In this document: positions 22,688 to 33,900 of the stretch, piece by piece | Numbering within the stretch: position 1 is the first letter of the stretch | Layout: every line of letters starts with the position of its first letter | Assembly: GCA_032622095.1 (NCBI GenBank) | Contig: CP136064.1 | Span: 211,868,205-211,932,204 of the forward strand | DNA: 64,000 nucleotides | Direction of reading: 5' to 3' | DNA from: Siphonodentalium dalli | Taxonomy: Eukaryota > Mollusca > Scaphopoda > Gadilida > Siphonodentaliidae | Translations under genes and position numbers: made by a program | The notes under the pieces: generated by a model | Told to the model about the DNA's origin: nothing | The model's database searches: none | The model's input: the letters and a program-made list of their open reading frames with translations, nothing else

Positions 22688-23002
22688 TTGTCTCTATTTT
22701 AGTTTCGTTGCTGCAGATGAGAGTCGTGTATGACCCACATGCACGCGTTGGTCCGTACGTTATGACGCAATCCATCAGTGTAGACTCTCCACCAGTGCAC
22801 ACAATCGAACTGACACCAATCTTTAAAGGGAGTACACCGAACTTCGACCAGCCAACGTGAATCCCTGCTCTGAAACCCAAATCGCGGCATGCAACAGTTG
22901 CTGCTGTGTCTCCAAATGTGTCGTTGCATACATTTTTCCATTCGCCATTGTTGTAGATTTGGAGGGCCCCGAACGGTGCACCGTAACCAGTGTGGAGGCG
23001 AA
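22688..23002 (-). CDS. SRCR domain exon
   Basis: Acceptor GTGTTTCAG (phase 1, start 23002) and donor A|GTAACT (phase 1, end 22688) give a 315-bp exon. It reads VRLHTGYGAPFGALQIYNNG, EWKNVCNDTFGDTAATVACRDLGFRAG, GVSSIVCTGG, LMDCVI, RACGSYTTLIC, with six cysteines in SRCR spacing. There is no ATG in the first half, as expected for an internal exon. The fragment of a TTAA-flanked MITE begins 20 bp upstream of the acceptor. Confidence 0.93.
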
Positions 23003-23025
23003 CTGAAACACACGAGTGATGTTAA

Positions 23026-23073
23026 CCCTTTTCATACTAAATACTCATTAACGAATAGTTCACTTAGGAAAGG
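23026..23073. mobile_element. Fragment of TTAA-flanked MITE (second family)
   Basis: TTAA at 23022-23025 is followed by CCCTTTTCATACTAAATACT and CATTAACGAATAGTTC, matching the left end of the elements at 47897 and 52079. The rest of the element is missing. Confidence 0.6.
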
Positions 23074-24684
23074 GCGCACACACATATGCACACACATATG
23101 CCGGGTGGTGGGGGTTCCATCATGCCATCAACCGCATCAAAATATGTTATCAAATTGGACCAATAAAGCAATATAAAGGAATAAAACTATCAATAATGCA
23201 CATCGGGTCATGTAGTAGCTTCGGACTGGCTTAAAAATCCAATGATGGACACTTCAACTTGAGTCCTAGAATGCACCACTATTTGTGATTGCCCGTCAAC
23301 ACTTTCACCGATGACATCTCGACATAGGAGATTGTAACACACCGTGATGTCTACAATCCCTGCATACATGCATTACTGATATTCATACTAATACTACTAC
23401 AGTTATAACATGATGGTTATCATGGGTGTATAATCACACACCCTCAACATTCACACAATTAGCACCAGAAAGATTCAGTACAAATCGTCATACGGTTTAC
23501 ACGAACGTTTCCTATGTTCATCAACCAATAACTAGAGCCACCACTTCATAAAAAGCGATGAACCGCCTACGTCACTTCAAGCCGATCATGTGTACGCGCT
23601 CTGTTGCGTGTTGTTATTCGGAGACTGTGTTGGGATTTGAACAACGTGTTACTTATAATTGTTTTGCTATTCTTGAAAAGTTTTTCATGTTATTAATGTT
23701 CACTGGTATATGATATAATGAATGACTTGAAGATTGAATGGGGTCATTGGTTTTGGCCGGCATAGTATTTAAACAAAGTTCGTGTGAATCCCTTCGGGAT
23801 TCCCATACATAGTTTAATTATTCTGCCGGTCAAAATCCAATGACTCCAATCAATCTTCAAGAAATGTATTAAATTAAGGGGAAGGTAGAATGCCTGTCGT
23901 CCGTTAGTAGCTACAAGGTCCTGGCGAACATTTCAGTGTATGAGCTTATGCATTTGGAGATATGCCCGTTCTAGCTATTATACGGAGTGTATGGTTTCTG
24001 CATGTGTATCCTTAGCAACTGGGGACTACATAGATATTCATGTGTACCATGTGGATGATACTAGACGTGGTTCATGTTACTTTAAATTCATCCATCACAA
24101 GTTTCAATAAAACAGAGTGAAACAATACAAATGTTGAATTATTGATACAAACCCGTTTTGTATGCCTCCTCAACTTTTTATAGGAATATGTGACATTACT
24201 TTAATCCAGAAAGGGATTTTCCAGTTTTTTTTCACACCCATGTGCTCTAAATACCATAATATCACGAGCTTTGTGAGTTAGCCCAAGACACCCCCAATAT
24301 TGAACATTTATAAGTGTTAATGACTCCAAACAGCATTCACAAGTCATTCACTCACAACCGCACAAACAACTACAGTAATGTCCTAAATAATCGACTCCTT
24401 AACCACAGCAGAATTATGGGTAATGTTTCAGGATTTAGTCGGAAATATGGCTTGTTGCCATTCATCGGAAAGCTATCATGTATATGTATAGTCATACTCC
24501 CACAAGTTAGTCGCTTATAATAATGAGTAACATGGTCTGGAGTTATAAATTACTATTCATAAAGTCATTACATTCAATAAGAGCGGAATATCTCCATCCT
24601 ATACCTATGTTGTTGTTCGAGCTATCATTTTCGGATCACCTACATGTAAATCAGCTCAAACTTCACCTTTATTTGTTTAGCTAT
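23074..24684. other. Intron sequence with one long hairpin
   Basis: No gene is recognised. The hairpin at 23726-23862 is listed separately; the rest shows no structure that I can support. Confidence 0.5.
23726..23862. repeat. Long imperfect hairpin, possible MITE
   Basis: CTTGAAGATTGA...GGTCATTGG...CCGGCA on the left is matched in reverse by TGCCGG...CCAATGACTCC...TCAATCTTCAAG on the right, forming an imperfect stem over about 137 bp. The loop itself contains the perfect palindrome GAATCCCTTCGGGATTC. It could be a small foldback transposon or a hairpin RNA source. Confidence 0.65.
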
Positions 24685-25629
24685 AGTGTAGTAGCTTAAC
24701 GAAAAATCGTTCACTTTTGGAGAGAAGCATGAAACTTTCAGGGTTGGTTGGGTATGTGGTCCCCATCAACCAGTTAGCTGGTTCCAGGTTTCTGGTGACC
24801 CCTTGACCTTCAAATTGACCTTGACATTTCGAAAATTTGATATTTAGGGGTATCTAGTTTGTATCGAATATAATGGCTATATTAAATGATATATAGACAT
24901 TGGAGATTGTCGAAGCGATACCATTGATGTCCGCCTTTGTATCCACATTCAATGTGTCTATGATAATTCAAAATGGCCGCCATAATGGACGCCAAAATAA
25001 AACAATGTACGTTTTTTCACTAATATCTTTCATATCAATTCATGTTTTTTGGAACTGTTTGAGAATTGCAACTTTATTTTGTATTAGTCATTTTAACTGA
25101 ACATATGAGCAATGAAATATGCCATTCGTGAGCCCCTGCCAACTCCGATCCCTTAAAAAGTCGATTTTACAGAAAGTGGTATATACAAGAAATGGGAAAA
25201 ACTGAGCAATCTAAGTGACAAATTCCATTTATTATGAATATTCCAACTCAATTGTACCCAAATTGTCAATTTGGCTCAAAATGGCAGCCAAAATGGCAGC
25301 CAGAATATGGAAAAATGTAAATATTGCCCCAGCGAGTCATGCAACCGCATACCAGTTGTGATTGATGAAAAAATTACTATTCTGTCATAGATATTGAATA
25401 CTACCATTTCTGATGCACCTTGGTTAATTGTTACCATTTTAAACAGTGAAATTACCAGAATTATTGGATTTTTCTATCACAAACCTGACATCAAAATCGG
25501 CAAAAATTAACCTTTCAGATCAAGACAATTTTTTCAAGTAAAATTGTATCGAAGGTGTTTATCTGTTTTTTGACAAAATTACTCAAGATGCAAATTTGAT
25601 TTTTGAGACAATGCAAATTTTTTGAGATT

Positions 25630-25707
25630 GGGTGGGATACGAACCCCGGCCCGACGGCGAGCGCGCCTTTCGACTCAAAGTCCGACGTCAATACCACACG
25701 GCCACCG
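25630..25707 (-). repeat. tRNA-Gln-like SINE head, copy 1
   Basis: The minus strand reads GGTGGCCGTGTGGTATTGAC (A-box-like), GGACTTTGAGTC (anticodon loop with TTG, as in tRNA-Gln), a GC-rich variable region and GGGGTTCGTATCCC (B box). Acceptor and T stems pair only partly, so this is a SINE promoter head or tRNA relic and not a working tRNA. The sequence that follows it is repeated in inverse orientation at 58015-58215. Confidence 0.65.
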
Positions 25708-25958
25708 ATGCAACCCCAAAAAAGGAAGCTCGAATGGCCGCTGTATTCCGACGTCGCACTTAGGACACTATATTCACATTTTAAGGTCTCTATATATATG
25801 TATATAGGAGGTACGGCACAGCCGCAATGTTATATATTTTATGCCTCCGAAACATGGCGAGCATTGCTCTTAGAACATGCTTGGGACTATACAACACACC
25901 AGGCGCCTATTTCTAGAAGCAAATTTGATTTTTGAGACAATGCCAATTTTTCGATTTT

Positions 25959-26036
25959 GGGTGGGATACGAACCCCGGCCCGACGGCGAGCGCGCCTTGC
26001 GATTCAAAGTCCGACGTCAATACCACACGGCCACCG
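25959..26036 (-). repeat. tRNA-Gln-like SINE head, copy 2
   Basis: Same structure as copy 1, 329 bp further on and in the same orientation, with GGACTTTGAATC in the anticodon region. The pair is enclosed by an inverted motif, CTATCACAAACCTGACATCA at 25476 and TGATGTCAGGTTTGTGATAG at 26130. Confidence 0.65.
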
Positions 26037-26599
26037 AAGCAACCCCAAAAAAGGAAGCTTCGGTGGCCGCTGTATTCTTTTGGGATTCTGACCATGTTTT
26101 GTACGGACATGGACAGCACTTTGAAATTTTGATGTCAGGTTTGTGATAGAAACCTCTATATCGATTAACATGTCCCTGAGTTATTGTGTTATTAATCAAG
26201 ATGGTTTGCAAAATGGCAACCAAATTTGGTAAAAAAATATTTTTCATATATATCCTGAATATTATTCTCTGATGTTCCGAAAAGGTAGCAAATTGTGACT
26301 AACTTTGTATTAACCATGTTACTTATGAGGCATGACAAATTAATTATAAACGATGTAGTACGAAAAAAAAACTTCTTTTGGGATTCTGACCATGTTTTTG
26401 TACGGAAATGGACAGCACTTTGAAACTGAACTGAAAGCGGCATTATTATGAGGCTACGACAATAAAATTGTGGCTCATTGACATCGAAATGACAAATGTC
26501 AGGAAAACCGTTTCCCCCATTGTGCATATAAACCACCATCATGATGTAGAACTCTCTGACATTACCTCTATATCGATTAACATGTCCCTGAGTTATTGT

Positions 26600-28345
26600 G
26601 TAAAGCGATACCCACCCAAATTTACACATGTACAACCCACCCATGACCATACACTCGCTCCATATATACATAAACACCACATAAAGGACCATGTAGCCAC
26701 TCGTTTTTTACACACACACTTCATCCATGACCGTACAGCCATAGGTATAACCGTACACCACGCACTTGACTATATAGTCACAAGTCACCATGCGGGTTTA
26801 CTTCTACGCCTCACCCACGACCGTATAATCACTCTATATATAGCTCTACACCCCATTCATGATCATACATTCACTTCATGTATATATATTCGCCTCACCA
26901 TTGGCCATACAATTACTCCATGTATATATATTTGCCACACCATGGCCATGTAGTCACTCAAGCTATACATATACACCACACCCATAACAATAGAGTCACT
27001 CCAGGTACACATATACGCTTCACCAATGGCCATACAGACGTTCTATATATACCAATACCCCCGCTCACACGACCATTCATACACCCAGGCTTGCATATAC
27101 ACCTCACGCATGACAATTCAGCAACTAGCTGTATACTCATATCCACATTCGTGGTCACCATTGGCCATATGGTTATTCCATATACACATATTGGCCGCAC
27201 CAATGGTCATATAGCCACTAAATATATACATATGCACCCCACCATTCATATAAAGTCACTCCATGTATACATATACACCTCACCAGTGGCCATGCAGCTT
27301 TCAAGACATACCAATACTCAGCACGTCACCTCGCCATTGACCATACGGTCACTCCCTGTATACACATGAACATATAGCCACTCAAGATATGCATATACAC
27401 CCCACTCATGACCATAGAGTGACTCCCGTTGTGCGTATACACCTCACTAATTGCCATATAATCCTTCAAGACATACCCGTACCATTTACACCACCTCACC
27501 ATCGGCCATATGGTATCTCCCTCGTACCTATTTGCCACATACATGGCATATAGCCACTCAATATATACATATACACCCCACGCATGGCCATAGAGTTATT
27601 CAATGTATACATATACACCTCAGCATTGAATGGATATACCAATAACACGTGGTCATTTGTATACTCCAGACTTGCATAATTATACACCTCACACATGACA
27701 ATTCAGCCATTCGCTGTATACTCATACTTCCGATCCATGATCATACAGCGACTCCCTGTATACATATATATATCCCCTAATGACAATACACCAACAGCAA
27801 AGAAGCACATACATACCATAATTATACACCTAAGATCACAATCCCACTTCATAAATACAAACACCCTCGCCAATGACCATCCATCTATGCATGTATGCAT
27901 ATACATTTCAACAATCATGACCATACAACCGTTCCATGTACACCTATAATTAGTATACCCATAAGCATAAAACCACTCCTTGTGTATCCATACACCCCAC
28001 CAATTGTCATACAACCAACACATGCATACATATACAAGCCACCAAATGTACACCTGTACATTCCACACATGATCATAAAGTCACTCCATATATACATAAA
28101 CAACACACGGATGGAATGTAGCTACTCTGGTTATACCCATACACCACTCCAGTGACTATACAGCCACTCCACGTATACCTATTCCCCTCATGCATTAGCA
28201 CTCCTTGTTTACCTGCATCTCACCATAAATACAACACACATGACCATATAGACACTCCTTGTATAACTAGTCACACCATTCGTGATTATATTTCATGTAT
28301 ACCTATTTACATCATCTGTGACCACAAAGTCACTCCCTGACTACC
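26600..28345. repeat. Minisatellite, 40-46-bp degenerate unit, about 40 copies
   Basis: A consensus close to CACC-ATGACCATACAGTCACTCCATGTATACATATAC recurs at intervals of 36-49 bp, for example at 26644, 26774, 26861, 26904, 26985, 27204, 27337 and 27409. Because many units lack stop codons, long spurious frames appear on both strands, rich in His, Thr and Tyr or in Met, Trp and Gly. They have no start context, domain or codon signal and are not annotated as genes. The array forms the centre of the foldback element. Confidence 0.9.
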
Positions 28346-29809
28346 ATTTTTACAAACATCATGTATTAAGTTGATCAATGTTGATAACTTTTGACGCTAA
28401 TTTATTGACGCTAATTTGTGAGAGTTGCAACATCAATTGGTCCCGCTCAGCTCAGTTTCGAAGTTCTGCATGGCATTCATGCCCATTTACCTTCAGAAAC
28501 ATGGCCAGAATCTCAAAAGAAGTTGTTTAGGCAAAATTCCATAATGCATCCTTTAAAATGAATTTGTCATGCCCCATAAGGTACTGGGACAGCCATAATA
28601 GAACCTATAGTTTTCACTTGATTAATTAACATGTTTAATAACCCAGTAGGTTACAATTTGCTACCTTTTCGGAACAGCAGAGAATAATGTTTGGGATATA
28701 TATGAAAAATTAACTTGCTGGGTGCATAAGAAATGTTAGTATTCAATCTATATAACACATAATAGTCAAACTTTGTCATCAACCACAACTTGTATGTGGT
28801 TGCATGGCACGCAGCATGGGCAATATTTACAATTTTTCACATTTTGGCCGCCATTTTTGCAGCCATTTTGAGCAAAAGTGACAATTTTTGTACTAATGAG
28901 TTGGAATATGCATAACAAATGGAATGCTTCACTAAAATTGCACAGTTCTGCGCATTTCTTGATGAAATATGACTAGAAATCCCAATGGTAATTTTTTGTA
29001 AAATTTTATACCACTTTCTGTAAAATCGAATTTTTGAGAGATCAGAAGGGTTTCTGACTTCATGAATGACATATTTCATTGCTCCAATGGTCAGTTAACA
29101 TGAACAATCCAACATAAAGTCACAATTATCAACCAGTACCAAACAGCATAAACTGATCTTAAAGATATTAGAGAAAACAAATCAAATTTTCCACGTCCAG
29201 CTGCCATTTTGACGGCCATCTTGGACGGTGAGTTACAATTTTACCCTATAATGGTGTCATTTTATCTTATCTTCACAGTATACATTTGTATACATATGAC
29301 AAGACTGTCTCACTATAATTTTCATCAAACTGTTTAGTGACCCGTCTGAAAAACGGCGGCCATGTTGGGCGCATCTTGAATTTAACGGGTTCCACTTAAC
29401 CGAAAGCTGGAACAAGCTGGATTTTGATCAGGGATATACTGGACAATATATGTGCGAAGTTTGGTGCTTCTATCCGGAAGTGAACGATTCTTCAAGTATT
29501 GTGGGTTAAGCGACTCCACTATTAGGGTTTTACGTCGTTTTAGCCGTTAGGCCATATCACGACTGAGAGAAACTGAATCAAGATTAAGCGAAACAACTGT
29601 GTATAGACGCAACCGTGAATTGGACTAAAACGAGACTAAATAATAGACAAATAATAACACCCAAATCAGAGCGAGAGTGCTCGATTGGGGTCAGAACCAT
29701 TAACAAACTGACCATTGTGCAAACACATATAAAACAGAGCATCAAAAACAAAGAGAAATACTGCTTTGAGAACAGCAAACAAACTTGACATTTAAACTTG
29801 ACCACTTAA

Positions 29810-30082
29810 ACTGTTCAATACTAAATGCTCATTGATGAGTAGTTCCCTTAGACAATGTTCAGACAATAAGTTCAACACACGACCATGCTCGTTTCTTGAA
29901 GTTATTATCTGAACATTTCCCACCAAAGGATATGAATCCTTCGGCACTTGTTCTCGCTTTTCATCGGTACGTCGTATGCTTTTATTACACGAACATCCCT
30001 CCAAATGAACAATAGACCATTCCAATGTCTACTCTAATAAGTCAATGGGAGAATCCATCCAGAAATGGTGGATTTCTCTCAT
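29810..30082. mobile_element. TTAA-flanked MITE (second family), diverged copy beside SRCR exon
   Basis: It shares with the copy at 47897 the blocks AATAAGTTCA, TTATTATCTGAACATTTCCC, TCC--ATGAA-AATAGACCATT and GGGAGAATCCA. TTAA occurs at 29806-29809 and 30083-30086. The ends are eroded. Its right edge is only about 10 bp from the splice donor of the SRCR exon at 30093. Confidence 0.65.
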
Positions 30083-30092
30083 TAAATCTTAC

Positions 30093-30435
30093 CGTAATCG
30101 ACACAGGTGGCGCCTGCATCCTTATCATGACTCGAGCAAGAACCAGTCAAAGAAAACCCGCTGACGGAGCTATCAAACCCCGAGTTTCTGCACGCATGTA
30201 GACTAATCTCCCGAGCAGTGAATCTCGCTGATCCAGACTGGACTATCACGTTTCCCGCTTCCAAATATATTTCCATGCACAGAGTACCCGTCTGAGTGAC
30301 CCAATTGCCGACAGAGGACACCAGCGTCAGCGTCGTCCCAGTGAATGTCACAAATAGTACCCCAAACACCGCCAATAATAGCCATCTCAACACGACCTGA
30401 TTTGTCATCGCCATCCACTAAACGGTACTCAACGT
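30093..30435 (-). CDS. SRCR domain exon with a frame break
   Basis: Acceptor CCTTTCAG (phase 1, start 30435) and donor G|GTAAGA (phase 1, end 30093). The first two thirds read DVEYRLVDGDDKSGRVEMA, GGVWGTICDIHWDDADAGVLCRQLGH, SPVWISEIHCSGD and then a TAG at 30203-30205. The last third continues in a different frame as ISLHACRNSGF, LTGSCSSHDKDAGATC. The 343-bp length leaves remainder one, consistent with one base gained or two lost near 30203-30210. All six cysteines are present across the two frames. Either the allele is broken here or the assembly has a small error. Confidence 0.88.
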
Positions 30436-31947
30436 CTGAAAGGCAAGTTATTTGCGAATAACTATATATCAATACACAGGGACACTGTAAGCAAACGAGG
30501 ACAAGGGGGTATATATATTCATAAAAAGGTCTTTTTTCAGTCAAACGTACATGTAACGGCATAAATGCCGAAATGCAGAATTTTAGTACTCATATATAGA
30601 GCATTATAGAGCACTTGACAGGACTAACCTCATATTATGAATGAACATACTTTTCGTTAAAGGCGATTTAAAAACATATATCAAGTATCACTTTCCATTT
30701 TTAAAGATTGAAATGGCGATTTTTACCAGTCTGTGTCCCATTATAGTGGAGTGCAGGAGGGGCAATGGCCCTCCTCTGCCCCCTGCTCTGGCGCCCCTGA
30801 CAATTCATGGTGTGAACACATACGTTGATACACATATATAAACATAAATTGGTTGGAACAGACTTAATAAATTCCAAGCAAACATTGTTAAATTATATTT
30901 AAATTAAATTGAAGATGCACAATCCGATTTGACGCCACAGAATTACTATTTCTTTGGAGGTAAAATTTATTTTATTTTATTCGCGGAACCCACCCACCCC
31001 TCAAAGCTCAGAGTGAACATATTTCGATTTTTGAAATCTGTTGAATGAGTTGTTTCAGGTATTCAAAAAACAACTGGAGGTATTCATTTTATTATATGCA
31101 CCTTATTAAAGCTCAAAGTTGCTGTTTTTCCTTTTAATAGTACAGCAATTTGAAGAATACTTCTACTAATCATAAGTGCGCAATTACCTATAGGTAAAGC
31201 ACCAAGACTCGTACTGACAAATGAAACACGTAACCGAAACTAACAAGTCTCCGTGTCACCACAGTCGAAATATATAAATCCCACGCGCACGGGCCCCATC
31301 TGCACATATAGGAATATACATATCTCCATATACTTGAGTTAGTTTAGTCATAATGACCATGATATTGCTAGTCCTGATATCAGCTTAGTCGATATGACTG
31401 AGTTCTAATGACTGACTTATCTAAGTCACGTGGTAGGTGAAAAGGTAATTTGTGTAAATTTTGTGTAAATAATACCAAGATTCAACAATATGATAAATCC
31501 AGAATGGTGCATTATAAAATAACAAAACTGAAGGCAGATTGCGGAAAAAAATATTAAGGAAAAAGCTATATAAATATAATAATTGAATGTTGAATGTGGT
31601 TCAGTGTCTTTTATTGGGGACATATAATGTAATACAGTGCCAATCTCTCCAATGAAACACACTCAAGCTGCATTCATCTCTTAAATGAGAGAGATACTTT
31701 ATCAATTTGTATAATCGAAGACATATCACCAAGTATCGCTGGTTTTCTCGCCGTTCACACTTTTATCTATATCTTTACAAATGTACTAACTGAACAGGAT
31801 CAGCACCCCACCCACATTACGGCATTGTGTCCAAACTAGATGTCGCAACCACGTTGACCACAGCCTGGCTGACACACCCTGGTTACTGAATGGTACATTG
31901 GATGGTTATAGCACCCACTGTTATTTTATACCGGATATTGTAAATAC
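30436..31947. other. Intron sequence with a decayed repeat
   Basis: No gene is recognised. Segment 30940-31060 is a diverged fragment of the MITE family at 36411 and 40305, sharing GAATTACTATTTCTTTGG, ACCCACCC and CAAAGCTCAGAGTGA. Confidence 0.55.
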
Positions 31948-32105
31948 CTCTGTTATAGCATTGTACCCTAGCTGGTTTGCCTGAAGAACATTGCCTTCCG
32001 CTCATCCAACCGCTGCTGGGACATGCAAAAAGCGACTGTTCAACACCCGAACATGTGACGTCCACAAACGCGAATTTGACGTCGCCTGTGCCAGTAGGGT
32101 CTCGT
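31948..32105 (-). CDS. SRCR domain, C-terminal half exon
   Basis: Acceptor GTCGTTGCAG (phase 2, start 32105) and donor G|GTATTT (phase 1, end 31948). It reads RDPTGTGDVKFAFVDVTCSG, QSLFACPSSGW, RQCSSGKPARVQCYNR, the second half of an SRCR domain with four cysteines. The phase-2 acceptor matches the phase-2 end of the half exon at 32403, so the two form one domain. This is the only domain in the window split by an intron, a layout typical of group A SRCR genes. Confidence 0.87.
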
Positions 32106-32402
32106 CTGCAACGACAAATAATGGGGATAACAAGTTGACCTAGATAACAAGATGTGAATACAATTTAGATACGCTATACAGTGTGCAATGTTTGTTGTAT
32201 CTGCAACTTCGCTAAGTTATAGCTATCATTTCCGGTGACAATTACATGTTTTCGTTCCAACTTGAAGTGAATTATTTTATACACGAGCATAAGTGTTTAC
32301 CACAGTTATACATCATGTCGCTTTATAAACTTGTCGTGGCCCGAAACCGGTGAGGCCACCATTGGGTTCCAAGGTGGGATATCGAGTGAAGTCATAACTC
32401 AC
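32106..32402. other. Intron inside the split SRCR domain
   Basis: A 297-bp intron with GTGAGT donor and CAG acceptor; nothing else is seen. Confidence 0.7.
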
Positions 32403-32554
32403 GCGGGTAACGGGTGTCCGTCAGAATACCCCATGGATCTGCACGCCACAGATGCCGACTCTGCCCCGAACACATCCAACGCTGTCTCCAAACACGAGCT
32501 CCACGTCACCGTACATCCGGGTACTGCTACCTCCATATAGTCGAGCAGCAGGTC
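32403..32554 (-). CDS. SRCR domain, N-terminal half exon, with a frame break
   Basis: Acceptor TATTATAG (phase 1, start 32554) and donor C|GTGAGT (end 32403). It starts PAARLYGGSSTRMYGDVELVFGDSVG and then, in a frame shifted by one, reads VFGAESASVACRSMGYSDGHPLPA. The 152-bp length is wrong for phase 1 to phase 2 by one or two bases. The expected W-G-x-V-C-D segment between the two parts is also shortened, so a small deletion, and not just a sequencing slip, is likely near 32465-32480. Confidence 0.78.
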
Positions 32555-33253
32555 CTATAATATTTTAGGTTGGTTGGTTAGCTGGTTTTGCCGCTTTGCA
32601 TCGGTTTCAGCAATGGCCACATATGCGTGGCTGTTAGTTTAAGCGGTGAAAGATAGTTAAAATATTAACGGATTTTTTAAGGAGAAATGGAGTACGGTAA
32701 TGTTTTACATTCTATATTCAAACCAGGAGGTTTCACGATTTGAAATAATTGCGTCAGTACTTATTGCAAAAGGTGTGCCTGTATACATACATACATACAA
32801 CAGACTATTCTCGAATCACCGGACCTGTCCATTATTATAAAGTAGATCTGAGTGTAAACAATGGATGCATGTCTCTATTTAAAATAAACCAATGCGTCCA
32901 CTAGTTAATTGCTCCAGCTTGATGAGTTAATGAGTTTGACGACATGGAAGATCTTGTTGATGTCTCAATTGGCCAAATCTATCAATATTATAATAGCATT
33001 TCGTTGCGACGGGTCACTCTCTCGTCATTATGTAAAATCAGAGAGATGGAGAGGGAGAGAGAAAGGAGAGATATGTTCGCCAGTCAAGCTATGATCTATA
33101 GCACCTTGCGTACTTGTGAACGGTATGTGAAGAAACATGCAGTTTCGCTGGGCGTTGATGTCGGGTAAGGTAAGATACATATAAGATAATATTTTCTAAT
33201 GAAAATCATTTGAAGGCAACAGCTATTGTTGGAATTTTATTTAAGAAATTAAT
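32555..33253. other. Intron sequence, nothing recognised
   Basis: No gene or clear repeat. Short purine-rich GAGAGAGAAAGGAGAG occurs near 33045-33072. Confidence 0.5.
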
Positions 33254-33382
33254 GTAGTGGGGCTGTGTGTTATTGTGGGATACGGCGCTGTGGTCGTTGG
33301 GGCGCATTGTGTAAACCGCGAAGCGAAGCGGATTACAATAAATGTGCCCCAAACGACCACAGCGCCGTATCCCCACCACTAC
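33254..33382. repeat. Long hairpin with nested inner hairpin
   Basis: GTAGTGG...GGGATACGGCGCTGTGGTCGTT-GGGGC on the left pairs with GCCCCAAACGACCACAGCGC then CGTATCCCC...CCACTAC on the right, a stem of more than 30 bp with few mismatches. The loop holds a second hairpin, CCGCGAAGCGAAGCGG. It may be a tiny foldback transposon or a precursor of a small RNA. Confidence 0.75.
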
Positions 33383-33900
33383 ATGCGTTTTTTTAAATAT
33401 TTATATAGCTTTTTTATGATGTATTCCCATACAGAAGCTGAGTTATCTTCTCGAAATATGCCGATAATTTGACATTAGCCCACGCAGCACATTTTCAAAC
33501 TCTTAGCTATCATAACGTTATCGATATAAATAACTGGCGTCAGATACAATTCGGCTGAACTTTCAAAAGCGCGCCCAGTAATTCTGCTGACAGCGTTTGT
33601 GATCAGTTCGGATTAGGTCAACAGTTTGTAACTTCCTGTTCTTGATACACTATTCGCATTACATGGGATATCAAATGTGATCCAATTGACAGTTGACTAA
33701 CAAGAAAACCATAGTCAGAAATGGTAACGCCACCAAGATCGTATTATTAGCCATAAATATAAATAATAATACAATTATTCTATAAACTAGCTTTCAAATT
33801 TTATGCGGGAAATTTGCGTACTTCCATATTTCAAGTTTTCCCGTTTCTCGTGGCATACATTACTTTCATCAAACTGTCTTCTTTATTACACAAGCTGATA
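33383..33900. other. Intron sequence with dispersed motif
   Basis: No gene. At 33697-33765 lies ACAAGAAAACCATAGTCAGA then AATGGTAACGCC, also found at about 49020 and 59818, a dispersed repeat fragment. Confidence 0.5.

Larger units (their letters stand above)
24685..29520. mobile_element. Large foldback element with inverted arms and minisatellite core
   Basis: The ends are inverted: AGTG-AGT-GCTTAAC then AATCGTTCACTT--GGA-AGAAGCA, reading inward from 24685 and from 29520. The arms (roughly 24685-26400 and 28490-29520) remain recognisably inverted over their length. Shared blocks are CTAATATCTTT-A-ATCA-TT-ATG, GAGCAATGAAATATG, GATTTTACAGAAAGTGGTAT, ATATTCCAACTCA-T, CAAAATGGC-GCC, and GTTCCGAAAAGGTAGCAA. 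Between them is a 1.7-kb minisatellite. The left arm is longer because it holds two tRNA-like SINE copies. No transposase is visible. It lies in the intron between the SRCR exons at 30093 and 22688. The type of transposon is unknown. Confidence 0.8.

Noticed and set aside
25630-25707. Functional tRNA gene
   Set aside because: A and B boxes are present but acceptor and T stems pair poorly, and two copies share SINE-like flanks.
26468-28155. Long His/Thr/Tyr-rich and Met/Trp/Gly-rich frames on both strands
   Set aside because: Artefacts of the minisatellite, whose units happen to lack stops; frames overlap on both strands and show no protein features.
29523-29530. TTAGGG as a telomere-type repeat
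   Set aside because: A single occurrence, not a tandem run.
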